Source of the DNA: Streptomyces cacaoi
GTDB lineage: Bacteria; Actinomycetota; Actinomycetes; Streptomycetales; Streptomycetaceae
DNA length: 64,000 nucleotides
Direction of reading: 5' to 3'
Assembly (NCBI RefSeq): GCF_006539165.1
Contig: NZ_BJMM01000006.1
Coordinates: forward strand, 1 to 64,000
Below are positions 43,171-52,303 of this stretch, piece after piece (position 1 is the first letter of the stretch; the number at the start of each line of letters is the position of its first letter). Under the pieces are notes generated by a model, which worked only from the letters and a program-made list of their open reading frames with translations, was not told the origin of the DNA and searched no databases. Position numbers and translations under genes: made by a program.

Positions 43171-43693
43171 GGGTGCCGTGTGCCGGGGGCCTGGCGCAGG
43201 CGGCGGCGAGGGCCAGCGCCGCCACCACGAGGACGGCGGCGCCGACGAGCACCGTGGGCGCCGGTACCCCCGCGAGCAGCGCCCCGGACGCCGCCACGGA
43301 GAGCGCCAGCAGCCCGCCGGTCAGCCCGGTCATGAGCGCCCGGGCCGTCCGCCTCGGCGGTGGCGTGCCCAACTGGCTGCGCAGCGCGGCCCATTGCGCG
43401 GAGGCCTCCCGCTGCTCCCGGCTGCGCCGGTGCCGGGCGCCGAGTGCCAGCGCCACGGTGAGGACCGTCCCCGTCGCCGCCACCGCGGCCACCGCGGGCC
43501 ACGGCGATGCCAGCAGCGCCAGCGGGACGAGCAGCGCGACCGTGCCCCAGCCGGTCAGACAGGCCAGGGCGGCGGGCCGGCGGGAGCGGGGGCGGTCGGC
43601 CCCGGCGCGGACGTCGGCCAGCGCCGGGAGGTACCACACGCAGCCGGAGACGCTCACGGCGGCGATCCCCAGAGCGAGTACGGGCTGGGACAC
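43133..43693 (-). CDS. hypothetical membrane protein next to oxidase gene
   Basis: A 186-aa protein with about five hydrophobic segments (ALGIAAVSVSGCVWYLPAL, WGTVALLVPLALLA, VAAVAATGTVLTVALALG, LLALSVAASGALLAG and PTVLVGAAVLVVAALALAAA). It ends in a repeated RHDGG tail that may bind metal. No family recognised. GTG 43693 follows CAGGAG. It lies downstream of the oxidase subunit gene in the same direction, separated by a 255-base low-complexity stretch, and may be an accessory membrane factor of that oxidase. Confidence 0.7.
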   Translation of the reverse strand: MSQPVLALGIAAVSVSGCVWYLPALADVRAGADRPRSRRPAALACLTGWGTVALLVPLALLASPWPAVAAVAATGTVLTVALALGARHRRSREQREASAQWAALRSQLGTPPPRRTARALMTGLTGGLLALSVAASGALLAGVPAPTVLVGAAVLVVAALALAAACARPPAHGTRHDGGRHDGGRP

Positions 43694-43720
43694 GGCGAGT
43701 TGCTCCTGTCTGTCGGCCGG

Positions 43721-43840
43721 TTCCGGGGGTCTCCGGCGTTTCCGGTGCTTCCGGTGTTCCGGGGCTTCCGGCTGTTCGTTCCGGTGCGTCCGGGCTCGGC
43801 TCCTTCCGGCTGCCGGTGCCGGCGCTCCGGGGGCTTCCGG
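43721..43840. repeat. TTCCGG-rich low-complexity stretch
   Basis: TTCCGG occurs eight times in about 120 bases between the oxidase gene and the membrane-protein gene, at irregular 8-31 base steps. A minus-strand frame starting in a GTGA overlap with the oxidase stop would read it as a Pro/Thr/Gly-rich chain, but it then runs out of frame through the next gene and is unlikely to be expressed whole. Confidence 0.6.
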
Positions 43841-43948
43841 TTCCTGCGGTGTACGGGCCGCCGGGTGTGCCGGGGGCCGCGGGGTGCGCGGGGCGCTCGG
43901 GTGTGCGGGGCCCCGCGGGTGTGGGCCCCGGGATGGCGGGGCCGTCGT

Positions 43949-45688
43949 TCACCGGGTCCGTTCGGAGTGCGCGGCCCCGGCGGGCTCCAGCGAGGCGGTC
44001 CGCTGCGGGGCCGTCTCCAGCGCGGCGATCTCCGGGTGGTGGAGGTCGAAGGCGGGCGACTCGGAGCGGATGCGCGGCAGCCGCAGGAAGTTGTGCCGGG
44101 GCGGCGGGCAGGACGTGGCCCACTCCAGGGAGCGGCCGTACCCCCACGGGTCGTCGCAGTCGACGGGCGTGCCGTACCGCGCGGTCTTCCAGACGTTGTA
44201 GAAGAACGGCAGGATCGAGATGCCCAGCAGGAACGAGCCGATGGTGGAGAGGGTGTTGAGCGCGGTGAAGCCGTCGGCGGCGAGGTAGTCCGCGTACCGG
44301 CGGGGCATGCCCTCGGCGCCCAGCCAGTGCTGGACGAGGAACGTGAGATGGAAGCCGGCGGTGAGCGTCCAGAACGTGATCTTGCCGAGGCGTTCGTCGA
44401 GCATCTTGCCGGTGAACTTCGGCCACCAGAAGTGGAATCCGGCGAACATGGCGTACACGACGGTGCCGAACACGGTGTAGTGGAAGTGCGCGACGACGAA
44501 GTACGAGTCGGACAGATGGAAGTCCATCGGCGGCGAGGCGAGGATGACGCCGGTCAGCCCGCCGAAGACGAACGTCACGAGGAAGCCGATGGTCCACAGC
44601 ATCGGTGTCTCGAAGGACAGCGAGCCCTTCCACATGGTGCCGATCCAGTTGAAGAACTTCACACCCGTCGGCACCGCGATCAGGAACGTCATGAAGGAGA
44701 AGAAGGGCAGCAGCACCCCGCCGGTGGTGTACATGTGGTGGGCCCACACGGTCACCGACAGCCCGGCGATCGCGATGGTGGCGCCGATCAGCCCGACGTA
44801 GCCGAACATCGGCTTCCGGGAGAAGACCGGCACGATCTCGCTGACGATGCCGAAGAACGGCAGCGCGAGGATGTAGACCTCGGGGTGGCCGAAGAACCAG
44901 AACAGGTGCTGCCACAGCAGCGCGCCGCCGTTGGCCGCGTCGAAGATGTGCGAGCCGAACTTGCGGTCGCATTCGAGGGCGAAGAGCGCGGCGGCCAGCA
45001 CCGGGAAGACCATCAGCACCAGCAGCGAGGTCAGCAGCACGTTCCAGGTGAAGATCGGCATCCGGAACATCGTCAGCCCGGGGGCGCGCATCCCGATGAT
45101 GGTGGTGATGAAGTTGACGGCGCCGCCGATGGAACCGAAGCCGGTGAGTGCCACCCCCATGATCCACAGATCGCCGCCCAGGCCGGGGGTGTGCACCGCG
45201 TCCGAGAGCGGCGCGTAGAGGAACCAGCCGAAGTCGGCCGCGCCGCCCGGGGTGAGGAACCCCGCCGCCGCGATGAGCCCGCCGAACAGGAACAGCCAGT
45301 AGGAGAGCATGTTCAGCCGGGGGAAGGCCACGTCCGGCGCACCGATCTGCAACGGCATGATCCAGTTGGCGAACCCGGTGAACAGGGGCATCGCGAACAG
45401 CAGCAGCATGATTGAGCCGTGCATGGTGAACGCCTGGTTGAACTGCTCGTTCGACATGATCTGCATGCCGGGGCGGGCCAGTTCGGCCCGCATCACCAGC
45501 GCCATCACCCCGCCGACGACGAAGAACGCGAACGCGGTGACCAGGTAGAGCGTCCCGATCTGCTTGTGGTCGGTGGTCGTCAGCCACTCGACGGGCAGCC
45601 GGCGCCGGGCCCGCCCCGGCGCCGCCGGACCGTCCGGCGGCCCGCTGCGGGCGGGCTGTGCGTGTGTATCTGTGTTCATGACGTCCAC
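43949..45688 (-). CDS. ctaD: cytochrome c oxidase subunit I
   Basis: A 579-aa heme-copper oxidase core subunit with twelve helices. Essential ligands are present: His of MHGSIML for low-spin heme, GHPEVYIL (CuB His with the cross-linked Tyr), the His pair in WAHHMYTTG, and HFHYTVF for heme a3. The end extends beyond helix 12 into a Pro/Arg-rich tail. The chosen GTG 45688 follows GGTGGAGGA; ATG 45679 is nearly as good. No subunit II/III, cytochrome bc1 or assembly genes are nearby, so this is an extra copy that would have to borrow partners. It is divergent from a flavohaemoprotein, which points to a role under low oxygen or nitric oxide. Confidence 0.93.
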   Translation of the reverse strand: MDVMNTDTHAQPARSGPPDGPAAPGRARRRLPVEWLTTTDHKQIGTLYLVTAFAFFVVGGVMALVMRAELARPGMQIMSNEQFNQAFTMHGSIMLLLFAMPLFTGFANWIMPLQIGAPDVAFPRLNMLSYWLFLFGGLIAAAGFLTPGGAADFGWFLYAPLSDAVHTPGLGGDLWIMGVALTGFGSIGGAVNFITTIIGMRAPGLTMFRMPIFTWNVLLTSLLVLMVFPVLAAALFALECDRKFGSHIFDAANGGALLWQHLFWFFGHPEVYILALPFFGIVSEIVPVFSRKPMFGYVGLIGATIAIAGLSVTVWAHHMYTTGGVLLPFFSFMTFLIAVPTGVKFFNWIGTMWKGSLSFETPMLWTIGFLVTFVFGGLTGVILASPPMDFHLSDSYFVVAHFHYTVFGTVVYAMFAGFHFWWPKFTGKMLDERLGKITFWTLTAGFHLTFLVQHWLGAEGMPRRYADYLAADGFTALNTLSTIGSFLLGISILPFFYNVWKTARYGTPVDCDDPWGYGRSLEWATSCPPPRHNFLRLPRIRSESPAFDLHHPEIAALETAPQRTASLEPAGAAHSERTR

Positions 45689-45946
45689 GGGGACGCGTCC
45701 TCCACCTCTGGCACGGAACAGGCAGCCGGGAAGGGACGGATGACAACGGGGGAGACGCGCCCTTCCCGGCGGCTCCATGCTTCGCGGGACCGTGCCCGCA
45801 GCCGTAGGGCCGTGCAGGCCCCGTCCCGGTCCGAAGGTCCCCGGGCCCGCCGGTCCGAAGGCCCCCACCGGCGTCTTCACCGGCGGCCGCAGCACGGTCA
45901 CTTGGCCGTGTCCAGGGCCGAACGTCCCCGCTCACCAGGGCCGTTG

Positions 45947-45958
45947 GGGCAAATGCCC
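45947..45958. promoter_or_regulatory. candidate redox-regulator palindrome
   Basis: GGGCA and TGCCC are perfect inverted arms around AA, just ahead of the -10-like CATACT (45966-45971 region). Streptomycete DevR/OsdR-type hypoxia and nitric-oxide regulators recognise related G-rich/C-rich palindromes. The assignment to that family is inference. Confidence 0.4.
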
Positions 45959-46052
45959 GGAATGCCATACTGGCCGGCGTTCCACCGGGCGCCCGTGTCC
46001 GGCCCGAGGGCCGGTTCCGCCCGCCACCCCCTACATCTCCAGGAGCCCGCCC

Positions 46053-46220
46053 ATGCCCCGCCTCTTGCGGCAACTCCCCTGCCCCGCACCGGCCCGGCCG
46101 CACCGGTCCGCCCCCGCTCCGGCCCTTCCCGGGCCGCGGGCCACCGGCGGCGCGCGGCACGCGGGCAGCGCGGACTGCACGGGGAACAGCACGGGGACCG
46201 ACACGGGAAGGGGGTGCTGA
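46053..46220 (+). CDS. possible 55-aa upstream ORF of flavohaemoprotein
   Basis: ATG 46053 is preceded by CAGGAG at good spacing, and its TGA ends two bases before the flavohaemoprotein ATG. The product would be Pro/Ala/Arg-rich with three Cys. It could be a leader peptide or simply chance in GC-rich DNA. No family recognised. Confidence 0.3.
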   Translation: MPRLLRQLPCPAPARPHRSAPAPALPGPRATGGARHAGSADCTGNSTGTDTGRGC

Positions 46221-46222
46221 AC

Positions 46223-47620
46223 ATGAGCGTGGAGGACGGCGCCTACCACACACTGCTCGCCCGGCACGACGCCATGCGGCTGCGCCGCCGGCTGCTCTCC
46301 CCGGGCGGCGCCCCCGAGGAGACCGGCACGGGCGCCGCCTCCCCGGCGTCCGACGAGGCGTACGACGGGGCCGCCGACCAGCACACCATCCTGCGGACGC
46401 TGGACCTGGTGGCGCCCTTCGACCAGCTGATCACCCGTCTCTACGAGGCACTGTTCGCCCGCCACCCGGCGCTGCGCTCCCTCTTCCCGGCCTCCATGGA
46501 GTTCCAGCAGGCCCATCTGGCCCGGGCCCTGTGGTACCTGATCGAACACCTCGACCGGCCCGAGACGATCGCCGAACGGTTCGAGCAACTCGGCCGCGAC
46601 CACCGCAAGCTGGGCGTCCGGCCCGCGCAGTACGCCGCGTTCGAGGCCGCCCTGTGCGAGGCGCTGCGTGCCCGGGCCGGCGAGCGCTGGACCCCGGAGC
46701 TGGAGGAGGCGTGGGTGCGCATGCTGCGCTGCGGTGTGCGGGCCATGGTCCGCGGAGCCGACTCCGCGTTGCGCGAACCCGCCTCCTGGCGTGCGACCGT
46801 GACCCGCCATCAGCTCCTGACGCCGGGCCTCGCGGTGCTCAGGGCCCGGCCGCACGAGACCTACCGGTACCGGCCCGGCCAGCACGCCACGGTGGAGTCG
46901 GCGCGGCTGCCGCACGCCTGGCGCCCGTACCACCTGGCCGGGGCCCCGCGCGCGGACGGCGAGGTCGAGTTCCACATCCGGATGACCGGCCCCGGCGGGG
47001 TGAGCGAGGCCCTCGTCGAGCACACCGCGCCCGGCGACGAGATCCGGCTCGGCCCGCCGAAGGGCGCGCTGGCCCTCGGTGACACGGCCGGGCACGGCGA
47101 ACTGCTGCTCGTGGCATGGGACACCGGCTGGGCCGCAGCCAAGGCGCTCCTGCACCAGCTGGACCAACAGCCGGCCGAGCCCCGGCAGACGGCGGCCCGG
47201 CCACCGGTGCGCCTGCTGCTCGGCGCCGACGAGCCGTCCGGCCCCTACGACAGGGAGTACGTGGCGGGGTTCGCCGAGGCCCGGCCCTGGCTGACGGTCG
47301 TCCCGGTGTCCGCCGGTGCGCCGGGGGAGGGGCGCTACGACCGGCTGGCCCGCGCGGCGACCCGCAGCGGCGGTCCGACCCCCGGCCGCGCGCTGCTCGC
47401 CGGGCCCCCGGCGATGGTCCGCACGGTGGCATCGGCCCTCACCCGCGCCGGCCTGCCCGCCGAACGCCTCTGCCACGACCCGCTGCCTCCGGGCCTGCAC
47501 GCCGGGGCCCGGCCCGCACCGCTGCCGGAATCCCCGGAGGCTCACATCGCGTATGCGGGAGGGGAGTTCGCGGACCGTCCGGAACCCCTGGAGCCCCGGG
47601 AGCGTTCGATACCGGCCTGA
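46223..47620 (+). CDS. flavohaemoprotein (globin plus FAD/NAD reductase)
   Basis: A 465-aa nitric-oxide-dioxygenase-like protein. Residues about 55-190 form a globin with LYEALFARHPALRSLF and the proximal His in LGRDHRKLGVRPAQY. The reductase part has YRYRPGQH and RPYHLAG (FAD; the usual R-x-Y-S has His for Ser), MTGPGGVS-type loop, and an NAD domain (LLVAWDTGWAAAKALL, ALLAGPPAMV). It differs from classical Hmp by a 50-residue N-terminal extension and a long Pro-rich tail, which is the streptomycete subtype. AAGGGGG precedes ATG 46223. Divergent from ctaD. Confidence 0.87.
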   Translation: MSVEDGAYHTLLARHDAMRLRRRLLSPGGAPEETGTGAASPASDEAYDGAADQHTILRTLDLVAPFDQLITRLYEALFARHPALRSLFPASMEFQQAHLARALWYLIEHLDRPETIAERFEQLGRDHRKLGVRPAQYAAFEAALCEALRARAGERWTPELEEAWVRMLRCGVRAMVRGADSALREPASWRATVTRHQLLTPGLAVLRARPHETYRYRPGQHATVESARLPHAWRPYHLAGAPRADGEVEFHIRMTGPGGVSEALVEHTAPGDEIRLGPPKGALALGDTAGHGELLLVAWDTGWAAAKALLHQLDQQPAEPRQTAARPPVRLLLGADEPSGPYDREYVAGFAEARPWLTVVPVSAGAPGEGRYDRLARAATRSGGPTPGRALLAGPPAMVRTVASALTRAGLPAERLCHDPLPPGLHAGARPAPLPESPEAHIAYAGGEFADRPEPLEPRERSIPA

Positions 47621-47667
47621 ACGCGGCCGCGCGGTCGGGTGGGACGAGCCCGTCCGGCCGCGCGTTC
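47619..47667. terminator. stem-loop between convergent genes
   Basis: GAACGCG at the flavohaemoprotein stop pairs with CGCGTTC 35 bases later, with further pairing of C/G-rich inner segments including CGGG/CCCG. It lies between convergent genes and could act in both directions. Confidence 0.5.
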
Positions 47668-47740
47668 ACCGCCCGGCCGCGCGCGCGTGTCCCGTCACCG
47701 GTGCGGCATGCCCCGCGCCGGGGCGCGGCCGGGCACGGGC

Positions 47741-48817
47741 TCAGGGCAGGTAGCGCATGGCGCCCCAGTAGTCGGCGTCGAAGCGGGCCCGGCTGATGCG
47801 GACCGGCTTCAGATCGTGCGCCTCGATCATCTTGTCGTCGCCCACGTACAGGGCGACGTGGTAGATGGCGCCGGTGCCCGAGTCGTGGGCGTAGAACAGC
47901 AGATCGCCGGGCGCGAGGTCGTCCTTGGCGACCTTCCGGCCCCCGGCGTGCAGGGCCTGCGCGTCGGCGTCCCGCGGCAGTTCGATGCCCTGGGCCTGGT
48001 AGACGGTGGAGGTGAGCCCGGAGCAGTCGACGCCGAAGCCGGACCGGCCGCCCCACAGATAGGGCAGGCCCAGGAACTTCTTGGCGAAGCGCACCAGGTC
48101 GTCGCCGCTCGGCCGCGGGATGTCGCTCTCCCGCCGGTGGAGGGAGACCTCCCCGGCCGACAGCCACTTGGGGCCCTGGTCCGGGGTGTCGACCCGTACG
48201 GCCTTCCCGGTTCTGCCGAGCACCGGCAGCCGGGTGTTCACCCCGATCCGCAGGGTTGTCGAGCGCAGCTGCGGGTCGTCGTACAGCTGCGTCTTCAGAT
48301 GCTTGTCGACGAGGGCGAAGGGCCGGTGCGCGGAGACCGCTCCGTAGTGGGCGTTCCGGGTCAGCTGTGCGTCGGGTATCCAGCCGGGGTAGCCGAGTGG
48401 GTTCTTCGGCGACGCCTGGTCGGGTACGGCGACCTTGCTCCAGCCGTCCTTCTTCTCCAGGACGTACACCGGGCGCCCGTACTGCACCTGGGTCTGTGTC
48501 AGCCCCTCGGAGACCAGTTCCTTCTGCTGCTCGCCGGTCATGGCCCGCTGCCACGCATCCGGGTGCACCGGGTCGGTCAGCGCGGGGGCGTCCACCGGGC
48601 GGGGGCTGTCGGGGCCGGTCCACACGGTGGCCACCGCGACGTCGACGTATGCGGTGGGCGGTGTCCCGGACGGGGCGGAGGGCGCGTCGGCGCCGGCGCG
48701 CTGCGGACCGGCCGCGTGCGCCGTGGCGGACGGCAGGGCCAGCGCGGCGGCGGAGGCCAGGACGGTGAGCGCGGCGGTGGCCCGGCGGCGGCCGGGGCGG
48801 GGAACGCTGGTGGGCAT
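47741..48817 (-). CDS. secreted NlpC/P60 endopeptidase (YkfC-like)
   Basis: A 358-aa cell-wall peptidase. It has a twin-Arg-rich start and hydrophobic segment with A-H-A cleavage near residue 35, then two SH3-like regions (about residues 60-220), then the NlpC/P60 domain with catalytic Cys in GVDCSGL, His in IYHVALYVGD and the third polar residue His in EAHDLKP. The SH3b-SH3b-NlpC layout matches gamma-D-glutamyl-L-diamino-acid endopeptidases such as YkfC, which release L-Ala-D-Glu from murein tripeptides or larger peptides. The next gene in the same direction encodes the matching dipeptide epimerase, which supports that substrate. Confidence 0.87.
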   Translation of the reverse strand: MPTSVPRPGRRRATAALTVLASAAALALPSATAHAAGPQRAGADAPSAPSGTPPTAYVDVAVATVWTGPDSPRPVDAPALTDPVHPDAWQRAMTGEQQKELVSEGLTQTQVQYGRPVYVLEKKDGWSKVAVPDQASPKNPLGYPGWIPDAQLTRNAHYGAVSAHRPFALVDKHLKTQLYDDPQLRSTTLRIGVNTRLPVLGRTGKAVRVDTPDQGPKWLSAGEVSLHRRESDIPRPSGDDLVRFAKKFLGLPYLWGGRSGFGVDCSGLTSTVYQAQGIELPRDADAQALHAGGRKVAKDDLAPGDLLFYAHDSGTGAIYHVALYVGDDKMIEAHDLKPVRISRARFDADYWGAMRYLP

Positions 48818-48997
48818 GGCGATGCCTCCTCGGTGAGGAACGGGCGGGGGACAGGGGGACGTGGGGACGTAGGGGCCTGTGCGGGGCCCGGTGCTGAGCG
48901 TCCCCGCGTGGTGTGCGGTTTCCGCGGCTGTGCGAGCGCTTCTGCCGTGCAGGGGTGCGTTCGTCGTGCGCGGTGTGCCCGGCGCGCAGTGGCTCCG

Positions 48998-50083
48998 CTA
49001 CGCCGTGTGCGCCAGGCCGGTGATGCCCAGTCCGGGGGCGTCCGGCAGGCACAGCTCGGCACCGTCGTAGACCATGCCGCCGGTGACCGGTGGGCGGGAC
49101 AGCCACCAGGCGGCGTCGAGGTCGGGCAGCAGCCCGCCCGGCCGGGCCGTGGCGGCCAGGGCGGCGGTGGCCGCCGTGCCCACGTGCGTCTCCATCATCG
49201 AGCCGAGGACGACGCCGACACCGGCCGCCTCCGCCAGCGCCATCAGCTGGCGGGCGGGGCGCAGGCCACCGCACTTGGCGAGCTTGATGTTGATCAGGTC
49301 GGCGCCCCGGGTCCGGATCAGACGCAGCGCGTCGGCGGGTGACCACACCGACTCGTCCGCCATCACCGGCACACCCGTCCGGGCCGTCACATACGCCATC
49401 CCGTCGAAGTCGCCCGCCGCGACCGGCTGTTCGACCAGCTCGATGTCCAGGCCGGTCTGCTCGAACTCCCCGATGAGCCGGACGGCCTGCTTCGGCGTCC
49501 AGCCCTGGTTGGCGTCGATGCGGAGCCGGACGCCGGGGCCGACGGCCGCGCCGATCTCCTTCAGCCGGCGCAGATCGTCGCCGCCGGGATCGCCGAGCTT
49601 GATCTTCAGCACGTCGAAGCCCTCGGAACGGCGCTGCTCGGCCGCCGAGCGCATCCGCTCCGCGGGCCCTGCGGCCAGGGTGACATCGGTGGGCACCCGC
49701 AGCGTCCCGGCACCGAGCAGCCGGGCCAGCGGCACCGACAGCCGGACGGCGGCGAGATCGTGCAGCGCGCAGTCCACGGCGGAGCGGGCCGCCTGGTTGC
49801 CCTGGACGGCGCGGCCGACGTCCCGGGTGAGCGGCTCCGTCGCGTCCGGGTCGCGTCCGAGGACGACCGCCCGCAGCGGACCGTCGACGGCCGCCTCGAT
49901 CCCGGCGAGGCTCGCGCCGGTCACCCGCCAGTTCTCCGTGGCCTCGCCCCAGCCGGACCGGCCGTCCTCGTCGCGCGCCTCGACGAGGACGGCCTCGACG
50001 TGGTCCACGGTGCGCACGGCGGTGCTGAACGGGGTGTGCAGGGGCACCCGCACGCGGTGGGTGCGCAGTTCAACGACGGGCAT
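48998..50083 (-). CDS. L-Ala-D/L-Glu dipeptide epimerase
   Basis: A 361-aa enolase-superfamily epimerase. Residues about 1-120 form the capping domain and the rest the barrel. Catalytic and metal residues are visible: K-x-K in LKIKLGD, Asp in RIDANQGW, Glu in ELVEQPV, Asp in MADESV, and the second Lys in NIKLAKCGG. The D-x-D absence of racemases and the C-terminal PDLDAAWWLS loop fit dipeptide epimerases. It would turn L-Ala-D-Glu from cell-wall peptides into L-Ala-L-Glu for ordinary peptidases. GGAGGAG precedes ATG 50083. It overlaps the serine hydrolase gene by 14 bases. Confidence 0.85.
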   Translation of the reverse strand: MPVVELRTHRVRVPLHTPFSTAVRTVDHVEAVLVEARDEDGRSGWGEATENWRVTGASLAGIEAAVDGPLRAVVLGRDPDATEPLTRDVGRAVQGNQAARSAVDCALHDLAAVRLSVPLARLLGAGTLRVPTDVTLAAGPAERMRSAAEQRRSEGFDVLKIKLGDPGGDDLRRLKEIGAAVGPGVRLRIDANQGWTPKQAVRLIGEFEQTGLDIELVEQPVAAGDFDGMAYVTARTGVPVMADESVWSPADALRLIRTRGADLINIKLAKCGGLRPARQLMALAEAAGVGVVLGSMMETHVGTAATAALAATARPGGLLPDLDAAWWLSRPPVTGGMVYDGAELCLPDAPGLGITGLAHTA

Positions 50084-50885
50084 CGGACTCCTCCGTCTCC
50101 GGGCCCGTGCCCGGTCTCGTGCGGTCGTCCCAACTGGCCCGTGCCACCCGGTGGATGACCGCGCGGGCGGCCTCCTCGGCCATCCCGCTGGTGCACACGG
50201 CGAGGACGTAGGCGGGCGCGTCGTCGGGCTCGACGAGCGCGGCATCGTGCAGTACGCCGTCGACCCAGCCGTTCTTGTTGGCGACGCGGGTGCCGGGCGG
50301 CAGCGCCGCCGGGATCTCCGCGCGGTAGAGCTGCCGGCGCAGCGGCTCCAGCAGCCGCCCCTCCTGCTCCGTCGCCAGGGCCGACACCAGCGCCGCCGCC
50401 GCTTCGGCGGTGACCGTGTTGGTCAGCCCCGCCTCGCGCGCCGCGTGGTCGCCGATCGGCCGGGTGAGCGTCATCCCGGCCGGCGCCTCGGCCGCCGCGG
50501 CGGCCACACCGACCCGCTCCAGCACCAGGTCGGTGGCCAGATTGCTGCTGGAGCACACCATGCGCTCGCACAGCCAGCCCAGCGGCGCCGTCCCGCCGAG
50601 GCGCCGCCACGGCTCCTCGTCGTTGTCGTAGGCCCGGTCGGTGCGGTAGGTGCCCGAGTGCGCGGAGCGGAACTCGTCGTGCACCGGCACCTCGGTGGCC
50701 GGGTCGAGGGTGCGGGCCGCGGCCCGCAGCGCGGCGAGTTTGATCAGGCTGGCCGCGTAGTGCGGCACGTCCGCGCGGAAGCGGAACGCGGAGGGCCGTC
50801 CGGGCCGCCCGCACCACACCGAGACCGAGGCCGGCGGCTCCGTCTCCAGCCGAAGGGCGGCCAGCGCGGCCGCCGTGGCGCTCAT
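50070..50885 (-). CDS. serine hydrolase, class A beta-lactamase-like fold
   Basis: A 271-aa penicillin-binding-protein/beta-lactamase-fold protein. SLIK is the S-x-x-K active site, SSN in CSSSNLAT takes the place of S-D-N, and KNGW replaces the K-T-G triad. No signal peptide is evident, so it is likely cytoplasmic, unlike true beta-lactamases. With an epimerase (14-base overlap) and a permease (four-base overlap) as operon partners, a peptidase acting on murein-derived peptides is the best guess, perhaps in place of the LD-carboxypeptidase found in Bacillus ykf operons. Confidence 0.8.
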   Translation of the reverse strand: MSATAAALAALRLETEPPASVSVWCGRPGRPSAFRFRADVPHYAASLIKLAALRAAARTLDPATEVPVHDEFRSAHSGTYRTDRAYDNDEEPWRRLGGTAPLGWLCERMVCSSSNLATDLVLERVGVAAAAAEAPAGMTLTRPIGDHAAREAGLTNTVTAEAAAALVSALATEQEGRLLEPLRRQLYRAEIPAALPPGTRVANKNGWVDGVLHDAALVEPDDAPAYVLAVCTSGMAEEAARAVIHRVARASWDDRTRPGTGPETEESDARR

Positions 50886-52303
50886 TCCGGCTGGGTCAGC
50901 GTGATCGGCCGCCCGGTTGCCCTGCGGACCGCGATCACCGCCAACCCGATGACGATCCAGATGCCGCCCGCGATCTGCGCCTTGGCGTCCGCGTTGTAGA
51001 GGACGTACGCGATGACGGCGAAGCCGATCAGCGGCACCACGAGGTGCATGCCGAAGGTGCGCTGCCGCTTCTTGACCAGGTAGTAGGAGACCACCGAGAT
51101 GTGCAGCAGCAGGAAGGAGAACAGCGCCCCGAAGTTGACCATGCTGGAGAGCAGCCCGATCTGCCCGACGAAGAACACGCCCAGGATGACGCTGATCCCG
51201 CCCACCAGGATCACCGCGCGCTGCGGCACCTTGCGCACGGGGTGCACATGGGCGAGGAACTTCGGCAGCTGCCGGTCCCGGGCCATGGAGTACAGCAGCC
51301 GCGAGGTCGCGCCCTGCGCCGCGAGGGAGTTGGCCAGCGCGGCGGACAGGGCGACGGTCAGCGCCACGACCGCCTTGAACCAGCCTCCGCCGACCAGGTC
51401 GGCGACCGTGTAGAACGCCTCGTTGGTGGCGGTGTCACCGGAGAAGTGCGTCTTGCCCGGCAGCAGCAGGCCGGACAGGAAGGTCTGCACGACGAACAGC
51501 GAGCCCACCATGACCAGGGACAGCATCGTCGCCCGGCCCACCAGCTTCGGGCCGCCCTTCACCTCCTCGGACAGCGTCGAGATGGCGTCGAAGCCGAGGA
51601 AGGACAGCGCCGCCACCGACAGCGCGCCGAAGACCATGCCGACGTGGAAGTGTTCCGGGTTGAACAGCGGGTCCCAGCTGAAGTGGGCGCCGTTGACGCC
51701 GTGGGAGACCGCGACGACCCCGAGCACCAGGAACAGCAGCAGCACCAGGCTCTCGCCGATGAGGAACAGCCGCGTCGCCCAGGCGAACAGCTCGACCCCG
51801 GCGAGGTTCACCCCGGTGTTGACGGCGACGAAGACGACCACCCACAGCCACTGCGGCACCCCGGGCACGATGGCGTGCAGCGCGGCGGCGCCGGTGACGT
51901 ACAGCAGCGTCGGGATGAGCAGGTAGTCGAGCAGGACGCCCCAGCCCGCCAGGAAGCCGAACGGCGCTCCGACCCCGCGGCCCGCGTAGGAGTAGACGGA
52001 GCCGGCGAGCGGGACGGCCCGGGACATCTCGCGGTAGCTGAACGCGGTGAAGATCATCGCGATGCAGCCGATGGCGTAGGTCAGCGCGACCATGCCCTTG
52101 GAGAAGTTGAACACCGAGCCGTAGATGGCGAACGGCGCGGTGGGGACCATGAAGACCAGCCCGTAGACGAGCAGATCCTTCAGCCCCAGGGACCGCTTCA
52201 ACTCCTGCTGGTAGCCGAGCCGGTGCAGCTCGCGCTGCTGCTCGTCCTGTGCCTGTGCGGGCGCCTGCGACGGTGCGGCGCCGGGGGTTTCGTGTGTGGT
52301 CAT
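50882..52303 (-). CDS. APC-family amino acid/peptide permease
   Basis: A 473-aa permease with twelve helices. GLVFMVPTAPFAIYGSV, LAGSVYSYAGRGVG (consensus loop after helix 3) and LSFLGFDAISTLSEEVKGG are typical of the amino-acid/polyamine/organocation superfamily. It is the first gene of the permease-hydrolase-epimerase-endopeptidase series and overlaps the next gene by four bases. In the proposed scheme it brings in the amino acid or dipeptide released outside by the secreted endopeptidase; the substrate is not proven. GGAGGGG precedes ATG 52303. Confidence 0.88.
   Translation of the reverse strand: MTTHETPGAAPSQAPAQAQDEQQRELHRLGYQQELKRSLGLKDLLVYGLVFMVPTAPFAIYGSVFNFSKGMVALTYAIGCIAMIFTAFSYREMSRAVPLAGSVYSYAGRGVGAPFGFLAGWGVLLDYLLIPTLLYVTGAAALHAIVPGVPQWLWVVVFVAVNTGVNLAGVELFAWATRLFLIGESLVLLLFLVLGVVAVSHGVNGAHFSWDPLFNPEHFHVGMVFGALSVAALSFLGFDAISTLSEEVKGGPKLVGRATMLSLVMVGSLFVVQTFLSGLLLPGKTHFSGDTATNEAFYTVADLVGGGWFKAVVALTVALSAALANSLAAQGATSRLLYSMARDRQLPKFLAHVHPVRKVPQRAVILVGGISVILGVFFVGQIGLLSSMVNFGALFSFLLLHISVVSYYLVKKRQRTFGMHLVVPLIGFAVIAYVLYNADAKAQIAGGIWIVIGLAVIAVRRATGRPITLTQPE

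Larger units (their letters stand above)
45689..46222. other. divergent control region between ctaD and flavohaemoprotein
   Basis: A 534-base gap. The right half contains the palindrome at 45947-45958 followed by CATACT, a reasonable -10 for the flavohaemoprotein, which would leave a leader of about 250 bases. The left part should hold the ctaD promoter. A small candidate ORF sits near the right end. Confidence 0.45.

Noticed and set aside
43125..43952. A GTGA-coupled frame following ctaD that reads as a Pro/Thr-rich protein
   Set aside because: It would have to overlap the whole 186-aa membrane-protein gene in another frame, and the latter has convincing membrane helices and a ribosome site.
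50070..50885. Serine hydrolase as an antibiotic-resistance beta-lactamase
   Set aside because: It lacks a signal peptide and the S-D-N and K-T-G motifs are altered; operon context points to peptide metabolism.
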